Shown here in pieces: positions 7,558-13,400 of a DNA stretch of 15,493 nucleotides. Origin of the DNA: JBGZFC01 sp041846575. Lineage in GTDB: Bacteria; Bacteroidota; Bacteroidia; Bacteroidales; Dysgonomonadaceae. The notes under the pieces were generated by a model. It was not told where the DNA came from. It searched no databases and worked only from the letters and a program-made list of their open reading frames with translations. Location of the stretch: NCBI GenBank assembly GCA_041846575.1, contig JBGZFC010000125.1:1-15493 (forward strand), written 5' to 3'. A program made the translations under genes and the position numbers. Numbering within the stretch: the stretch's first letter is position 1; each line of letters starts with the position of its first letter.

Positions 7558-9687
7558 ATGAGAAGAATTTTTTTATCTGTTTTCGTTGTGATAATGACGA
7601 TTACAATCTCAAAAGCCGATGAAGGTATGTGGCTTTTGAAAGAGTTGAACCGCCAAAGTGCAGAGCGTATGAAAGAGTTGGGATTTACATTTCCCATTGA
7701 TAAACTTTACGATGAGAACAATCCGTCTTTGAAAGATGCTGTGGTAATTTTTGGCGGCGGATGTTCGGGAGTTGCCGTTTCGGATAAGGGGCTTATTTTT
7801 ACCAATCACCATTGCGGATATGGAGCCATTCAAAAACTAAGTGCCGTTGAACATGATTATTTAAGGGACGGATTTGCGGCAAAGACACATAATCAAGAGT
7901 TGTATGCCGAAGGTTTGACAGTTTCGTTTTTGAGAACTACGCAAGATGTTACCGACCGTATTTTGCCTAAAGTGCCCGCTGTGCTTAGTGAGGTGCAACG
8001 TCATCTGTTTATCGATTCGTTATCAAATGAAATAGCTGAATCGTTTGAAAAAGACCCGTTTACAATGGTTCGTATTGTTCCTTTCTATACAGGTAACAAA
8101 TACTATATGTTTGTCTATGATGTTTTCCGTGATGTACGATTGGTTGTTGCACCGCCTTCATCAATAGGAAAATTCGGCGGAGACACAGATAACTGGATGT
8201 GGCCCCGTCATACAGGAGACTTTTCTGTTTTTAGAGTATATGCCGATGCAGATAACAACCCCGCTGATTACAGCAAATCGAATGTGCCGTACAAACCCAA
8301 ATATGTTGTGCCTATAACACTTGCGGGCGTAAAAGCTAATGATTATGCTATGACTATCGGTTATCCCGGAAGAACAGAAAGATATAAATCATCATGGGGT
8401 ATTCGTCAACGTATGGAGTCGGAAAATAAGCCGCGTATCGAAGTTCGTGGCGTAAAACAAGAGATTTGGTGGGATGCAATGACCAAAAGCGATGCCATAA
8501 GAATAAAATATGCCAATAAATATGCCGGCAGCTCAAATTATTGGAAAAACTCCATGGGTATGAACGTTGCACTTTTGAAATTGGGCGTAATTGATAAGAA
8601 AGAAGCCTTAGAAGCCAGACTGTTTGATTGGTTAAAAGGCGATAAAGAGCGTGAAGATAAATTTGGTAATTCGATAAATGCTTTGCGCGATGCTTATTCT
8701 CAAAGCGACGAATTGGCTCGATATACAACCTATTATCTGGAAACATTTAAAAGCGGAATAGAGTTGATACGTCTTGCCAATACAATTATTAATTTCGATA
8801 GAGACGGAACGGAAGAAGAGAAACAAGATTATATAAATACTTACTTCCTGGAAACTTATAAAGATTATGAGCCACAATTAGATAAAAAGGTGTTGCCGGC
8901 TTTAATGAAACTTTATGCCGAACGTGTTCCGAAACAGTTTCATCCCGATATTTATGAGAAGATAGAGAAAGAGTTTGGTGGCAGCTACGAAAAATATGCC
9001 GATTGGTTGTACACAAATTCTAAGTTTACAAATCTGGAAGACTTGCTCGAATTGCTGAAAACAGCTACTCTTGAAGATTTAACCGAAGACCCTGCAATGG
9101 AATTGGCTCTTTCGGCAAATGAAATCGGCTATGACTTTTCTGAACTTATGACTCCGGCTTATGAAAGTATTTTGCGTGGCGAACGCGATTTTATGGCAGC
9201 CTTGATGCAAATGGATAGCGATAAAACATTCTATCCCGATGCAACATTTACTCAACGTATGAGTTATGGTACAGTGAAAGGCTATAAACCGAATGATGCG
9301 ATATGGTATAACCATTTTTCTACTTCTGACGGAATTTTGGAAAAACAAAAACCGGGCGATCCGGAATTTAATGTACAGCCGGAAATTCTTTCAAAAATTC
9401 GTTCGGGAAAATTTGGACGATATGCAACACCGGAAGGAAAAATGGTTGTAGCATTTTTGTCAAATAACGATATTACAGGCGGAAACTCAGGAAGTCCTGT
9501 TTTTAACGGTAAAGCGCAACTTATAGGTTTGGCTTTCGATGGAAATTGGGAATCGCTTAGCGGCGACATCCTTTTTGAGCCGGAAATGCAACGTACCATA
9601 AGTGTTGATATCAGATACGTTTTGTATGTAATCGATGAGATTATGGATGCGAAAAATGTGATAGATGAGTTGACGATTATCAATTAG
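7558..9687 (+). CDS. dpp7: S46 family dipeptidyl-peptidase, DPP7-like
   Basis: The 709-residue secreted serine exopeptidase removes N-terminal dipeptides from oligopeptides in the periplasm or at the surface, feeding peptide catabolism. A signal peptide (MRRIFLSVFVVIMTITISKA) is likely cut after residue 20. The chymotrypsin-like triad can be placed as H85 in FTNHHCGYG (81-89), D221 in WPRHTGDFS (215-223) and S644 in GGNSGSPVF (641-649). The helical domain characteristic of S46 lies between them (about 280-550). The residue 18 after the catalytic Ser decides P1 preference in this family: Arg (R673 of Porphyromonas gingivalis DPP11) gives Asp/Glu specificity, Gly gives hydrophobic specificity. 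Here it is G662 in AFDGNWE, so DPP7-type specificity is inferred. The length matches the family (about 710-720). A hairpin at 9724-9751 may terminate it. Confidence 0.93.
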   Translation: MRRIFLSVFVVIMTITISKADEGMWLLKELNRQSAERMKELGFTFPIDKLYDENNPSLKDAVVIFGGGCSGVAVSDKGLIFTNHHCGYGAIQKLSAVEHDYLRDGFAAKTHNQELYAEGLTVSFLRTTQDVTDRILPKVPAVLSEVQRHLFIDSLSNEIAESFEKDPFTMVRIVPFYTGNKYYMFVYDVFRDVRLVVAPPSSIGKFGGDTDNWMWPRHTGDFSVFRVYADADNNPADYSKSNVPYKPKYVVPITLAGVKANDYAMTIGYPGRTERYKSSWGIRQRMESENKPRIEVRGVKQEIWWDAMTKSDAIRIKYANKYAGSSNYWKNSMGMNVALLKLGVIDKKEALEARLFDWLKGDKEREDKFGNSINALRDAYSQSDELARYTTYYLETFKSGIELIRLANTIINFDRDGTEEEKQDYINTYFLETYKDYEPQLDKKVLPALMKLYAERVPKQFHPDIYEKIEKEFGGSYEKYADWLYTNSKFTNLEDLLELLKTATLEDLTEDPAMELALSANEIGYDFSELMTPAYESILRGERDFMAALMQMDSDKTFYPDATFTQRMSYGTVKGYKPNDAIWYNHFSTSDGILEKQKPGDPEFNVQPEILSKIRSGKFGRYATPEGKMVVAFLSNNDITGGNSGSPVFNGKAQLIGLAFDGNWESLSGDILFEPEMQRTISVDIRYVLYVIDEIMDAKNVIDELTIIN

Positions 9688-9723
9688 CAATGTATAATTA
9701 CAGATATAATTTTTGATGGAATT

Positions 9724-9751
9724 GTAGAGACGCGGCATGCCGCGTCTCTAC
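9724..9751. repeat. Perfect 28-bp palindrome, possible terminator and dispersed repeat
   Basis: The left arm GTAGAGACGCGGCA (9724-9737) is the exact reverse complement of the right arm TGCCGCGTCTCTAC (9738-9751). In RNA it can extend outward by further A-U and G-U pairs to about 9718-9757, and a GATTTTTG tail follows on the + strand. It lies 36 bp after the peptidase stop codon, so it may act as a terminator. It is far more GC-rich than its surroundings. GTAGAGACG-type palindromes recur between genes in several bacterial phyla as far as I recall, so it may be a mobile intergenic repeat. Confidence 0.75.
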
Positions 9752-9833
9752 GATTTTTGTCATGTTGTTGGGAATTGCAATCTTGACTTGCTTATTATAG
9801 AAATCTGTAATTCCCGGGTTTTTAATTTCCGGT

Positions 9834-9881
9834 AAACAGACATTATTGTCTGTTTGAATAAGTACAGACAGTAATGTTTGT
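9834..9881. repeat. Two tandem ACAGAC/GTYTGT hairpins (repeat element)
   Basis: The first hairpin has arms AAACAGAC (9834-9841) and GTCTGTTT (9848-9855) around loop ATTATT. The second has arms ACAGAC (9864-9869) and GTTTGT (9876-9881) around AGTAAT, with one G-U pair. The two units (ACAGAC starting at 9836 and 9864) are copies of each other with a 28-bp period. No T tract follows, so these are not classic terminators. An operator or a degenerate dispersed repeat are both possible. Confidence 0.6.
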
Positions 9882-9940
9882 GCACCCAATGCATATTGTG
9901 TTTAATAAATCCACAAATTGTGCATAGAGATATAATATAA

Positions 9941-10005
9941 AAGGCTTGTTGTTTATTTTAACATAAACTTAATCTGTTTCCTTTTTTTATAACCAAACAA
10001 GCCTT
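9941..10005. repeat. 10-bp inverted repeat flanking the promoter spacer
   Basis: AAGGCTTGTT (9941-9950) is the exact reverse complement of AACAAGCCTT (9996-10005), with 45 bp between. Allowing a one-base gap, the similarity extends inward to about 17 bp. The right arm ends on the first base of the TATCTTTG -7 box. It lies upstream of the expected transcription start, so it is DNA-level (operator or recombination site) unless read-through occurs. Confidence 0.6.
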
Positions 10006-10012
10006 ATCTTTG
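10005..10012 (+). promoter_or_regulatory. Bacteroidetes -7 box for the T9SS/RHS unit
   Basis: TATCTTTG followed by C is an ideal Bacteroidetes -7 element. No clean TTTG is found about 20 bases upstream, where the sequence is TGTTTCC and a T run. Transcription would begin near 10019, about 30 nt before the ATG at 10050. Confidence 0.65.
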
Positions 10013-10049
10013 CAAAAAAATCTGTAAAACATTTTAACTTAATTGCTTT

Positions 10050-10478
10050 ATGTTGAAGACCACAACTTTATTTTTTCTGTTGATGATTTGTGTAACGGTA
10101 AAAGGACAAAACCTCTCTTTTGCCTATGATGCATCCGGTAATCGTGTAGAGCGGAGTATCATATTCAGATCTACGGAAGATGCATCCGCCCAAGTTTCAC
10201 AACCGACCACAAGTTATGTGGAAGAGATATTATCTGAAAGACAGATAAGACTATATCCGAATCCCGTGGAAGAGGTACTAACCATAAACATTCTTGGGTT
10301 TGATACTCACACACAAGGAGAATTTATATTGTATGATTTATCAGGAAAAATGCTTGCGAAACAATATATTGAAGGAGAATCTTCACACTTCAATATGAAT
10401 CGTTATCCTAAAGGTAATTATGTATTGAAAATCATACTGAATGAGCAAGAATCAGTTTGGAAAATAATAAAAAAATAA
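10050..10478 (+). CDS. Secreted mini-protein: one YD motif plus T9SS C-terminal sorting domain
   Basis: The 142-residue product has three parts. A signal peptide (MLKTTTLFFLLMICVTVKG) is cut near residue 19, leaving Gln20. A short passenger of about 45 residues begins with an RHS-like motif YDASGNRV (26-33). A type IX secretion sorting domain of about 75 residues follows: RLYPNPVEEVLTI (67-79), FILYDLSGKMLAKQ (92-105), YPKGNYVLKI (119-128) and a basic end KIIKK. In T9SS the protein crosses the inner membrane by Sec, then passes the outer-membrane translocon, where the sorting domain is normally cleaved by PorU and the passenger anchored to lipopolysaccharide. The passenger is unusually small. 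The gene lies 20 bp before the SpvB-RHS giant on the same strand and probably shares its transcript from the promoter at 10005. Its role is unknown; a partner or surface adaptor for the RHS protein is a guess. Confidence 0.85.
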   Translation: MLKTTTLFFLLMICVTVKGQNLSFAYDASGNRVERSIIFRSTEDASAQVSQPTTSYVEEILSERQIRLYPNPVEEVLTINILGFDTHTQGEFILYDLSGKMLAKQYIEGESSHFNMNRYPKGNYVLKIILNEQESVWKIIKK

Positions 10479-10498
10479 TACTATAGAAAAATAGATAT

Positions 10499-13400
10499 AT
10501 GTCACGTTTTTGTTTATTTAAAAAGATATTTTTAGCGATAGCCGTAATTTTGTGTTTCGGGCAGATAAATGCTCGAGAGAATTTTTCAGGAAGACATAAA
10601 TCGTCAATGCCTGTAACAACCGCCGATAATAAGCCACAAACAAAACAAGAAACTTTTAATGATTACAAAGTTGATATTTTAAGTGGAACAAAGAATGATA
10701 ATTTGTCAATAAAAGACGTGGTGGGAAAAATTCCTTTTACCGAAGGAGTAACTCCATCAGGAGGAAAAACCTATACCATACCTATAACCATGCCTCCGGT
10801 AAAATCATCCGCACCACAAATAGCCCTCACATACAATAGTCAAGCGGGTAACGGTGTGGCAGGATATGGTTGGAATATTGTCGGATTATCAGCAATAACG
10901 ATAACAGGTAAATCTATCCATTACGATGGATTTACCGATGCTCCCAATTTGCTATCTCCCTCGAGCAATGCCTTTCTGTTAGACGGAATTCGTTTAGTGA
11001 ATTATGGTAATGTAAAAAGTACACCACCGATAATAATACCCGAAAATCCGGACGAAGATATATTCGAAGATTATTATAATTATGAAACAGCACAGGGTTT
11101 TGTTTTAGTAAAAAGTCACTATTTTCAAAATAATACTGCATACTTTACCGCTGCTTATCCCAATGGTAGTATAGCTACTTTCGGGTATAAAAACAATACC
11201 CAACCAAAACATATATATCCTATTACCGAGATAACCGACATTAACGGTTATAAAATTAATTTTACCTATATTGAGTCAGGAAACAATTACTATATTTCTA
11301 AAATAAATTATGGAGGAAAAACATCAGATACACATTGGGGCGAAATAAAGTTTGTTTATCATGACAGAGCCGATTTTGTCACAGCTTATATGGCAGGAGT
11401 TCCGGTTTCTTCCAATAAATTGCTTAAAACCATTACCTCCAAAAGCAAAACTAATGAAACATGGGAAGAATTATGTACCTATAAACTAACACATGAACTA
11501 ACCGATGTAAATAGATTGACTCGTTTAGATTGTCTTACCGGCAATTCTTCTTTAAATCCGATAACTTTTTCATACAATTATTATGAAGATAATTATTCCG
11601 GTATTTTAGAAAAAAAAGATTCTATTAATTTACATCTATATTTTCAGTCCGTTTCAAATCCAATTTTTAAACGAGGTAAATTTATAAAAAATGGATATAC
11701 TGATGGTTTAATAACATATCCCAGCTTATATCCAGACAACGAAAACGGTTATCCCGAAGACCAAAAAATAATAATAGTTCCGATAGTCTCATCTTTAGGA
11801 ACTATCGGTCAAACCATTACTATGGGAGAAAAATTTCAGACCATAGAAGCTGTGGATGTTGATGGTGACGGAGTGGATGAGATAGTTAAAATAAATCTAA
11901 ATGGAGTATCAGGGATAATTACCATCGGAAATCAACAACATGCAACAAAAACAGTATTGAAGATAACAGTATATAAAGTATCAAGCGTAACGGGAAGTGG
12001 ATATGGAGTTACACTTAAATACACATTTAATGTAGAGGTAGAAGGAGCATATAATCATTGGAAAGATAGTTTTATTAATGACCCTTTGCCCAGAACTTGT
12101 ATTTTTGGAGATTTCAAGGGAAATGGCAAAGCCCAATTACTCGCCATATCACCTAATATAAAACCCGATGGCAGTAATAATGTATCGCAATTTGCATTAA
12201 TTGATTTAGAGCACAAATACAAAATAAGCGAGAATTCTTTATTCTCTTTTGGTTTTGAAGATAATCGCTTCCTGCTTCCTTTGGATATTAACGGAGACGG
12301 AAAAACAGAGTTATGCTTTTTAACTACCTCCGGAACAGATGTATATGAGCTTTATAAAACCAATTCTTTTATCAAAAAATTTTCTTCAAATGTCCTCTCA
12401 AGAGGAAGTTTATTTATGAGAGGAATGACTGTTGGCGATTTAAACGGGGATGGGAAACCCGATTTATTGGTTTCGCCTAAGGCTTCTTTATATAGCACGA
12501 TAACAAAAAATCTCCCTGTCTGGTATCCTCGTCTTTGTCCTTACTGTTATAGGGTAGAACCGCTGTCTTTAGATTTTGGGTATCCACAACACTGTAAACA
12601 TTGTAATAAAGATTTGTGGGAGTATTATGCAAATAACCCCGAACAAGCAAAATGCCGAGAATGCGGAACCCAATTAGAATACTGTCAAGAAAAAGACAAA
12701 AAAAATATCAAAAGTGAGGATAAAAACTTCTCTTACTGTTGTCCTGAACATGGAGATATGGTTTTATCGCAAGCATCCATAGAAATTGAAGATAACGGTA
12801 ATACATGGAATGCTTATATATCTAAAGGAGATGGATTTATAAGCCGTCAAATGAACATTACCACTAATGTTCATAATGATGAATATTTATTGATGGATAT
12901 AAACGGTGATGGATACGCCGACTTTATTTATGCTAAAAATGGCATCCTAACACCATATCTAAACATAAACGGCACGATTTCATCTAAACCAGAAGTTTCT
13001 TTATCTGTATCCGCGATGCCCAAAATTTTACCCGCCAATACAGTTAAACACTATAGCTCGAGCCATTTTATAGCTATAAACAACAGCATCATAGAAAGGT
13101 ATGAGTTCACTAAAAATAGTACCAAGTCAAACCTGCTTACAACACTTATAGACAGTTACGAGAATAAGCATATAAATGAATATGCCGATATGACTGAACC
13201 TATCAGTAATTATTTTTCTACAGAAACGACTTTTAATTATCCTTTTTGTTCTTTTATAGCACCAATGAATTTGATTCGCCAAAGTGAAATTAATACAAAG
13301 ACAGGAGAAAATATAAGTCATTATTCCTATTTTTATCACGGAGCTGTTATACATCGGACAGGTTTGGGTTTTTGCGGATTCGAGAAAGTGAAAACATTAG

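Larger units (their letters stand above)
9688..10049. other. 362-bp gene-free region: repeats plus promoter for the accessory unit
   Basis: The stretch begins with the 28-bp palindrome and continues with a GGGAATT (9770-9776) / AATTCCC (9809-9815) long-range inverted pair followed by GGGTTTTT. Then come the two ACAGAC hairpins, and it ends with an AT-rich promoter segment. Its right half contains the AAGGCTTGTT/AACAAGCCTT inverted repeat and the TATCTTTG box. The only open frame of note, 63 codons on the minus strand at 9698-9889, runs through the repeats and has no sign of being a gene. The left half reads like a patchwork of intergenic repeats; the right half is control DNA. Confidence 0.6.

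Noticed and set aside
9770..9826. Possible terminator from GGGAATT/AATTCCC with following T run
   Set aside because: The loop of 32 bases is long and the stem is only seven certain pairs, so it is mentioned in the region description but not called.
9834..9881. CRISPR-like repeat pair
   Set aside because: Only two imperfect short palindromic units with 10 bp between them. There are no regular spacers, no further copies and no cas genes.
9698..9889. 63-codon minus-strand ORF in the gene-free region
   Set aside because: It runs straight through a perfect palindrome and two hairpin repeats, has no promoter box or domain, and reads like repeat-derived peptide. Treated as repeat DNA rather than a gene.
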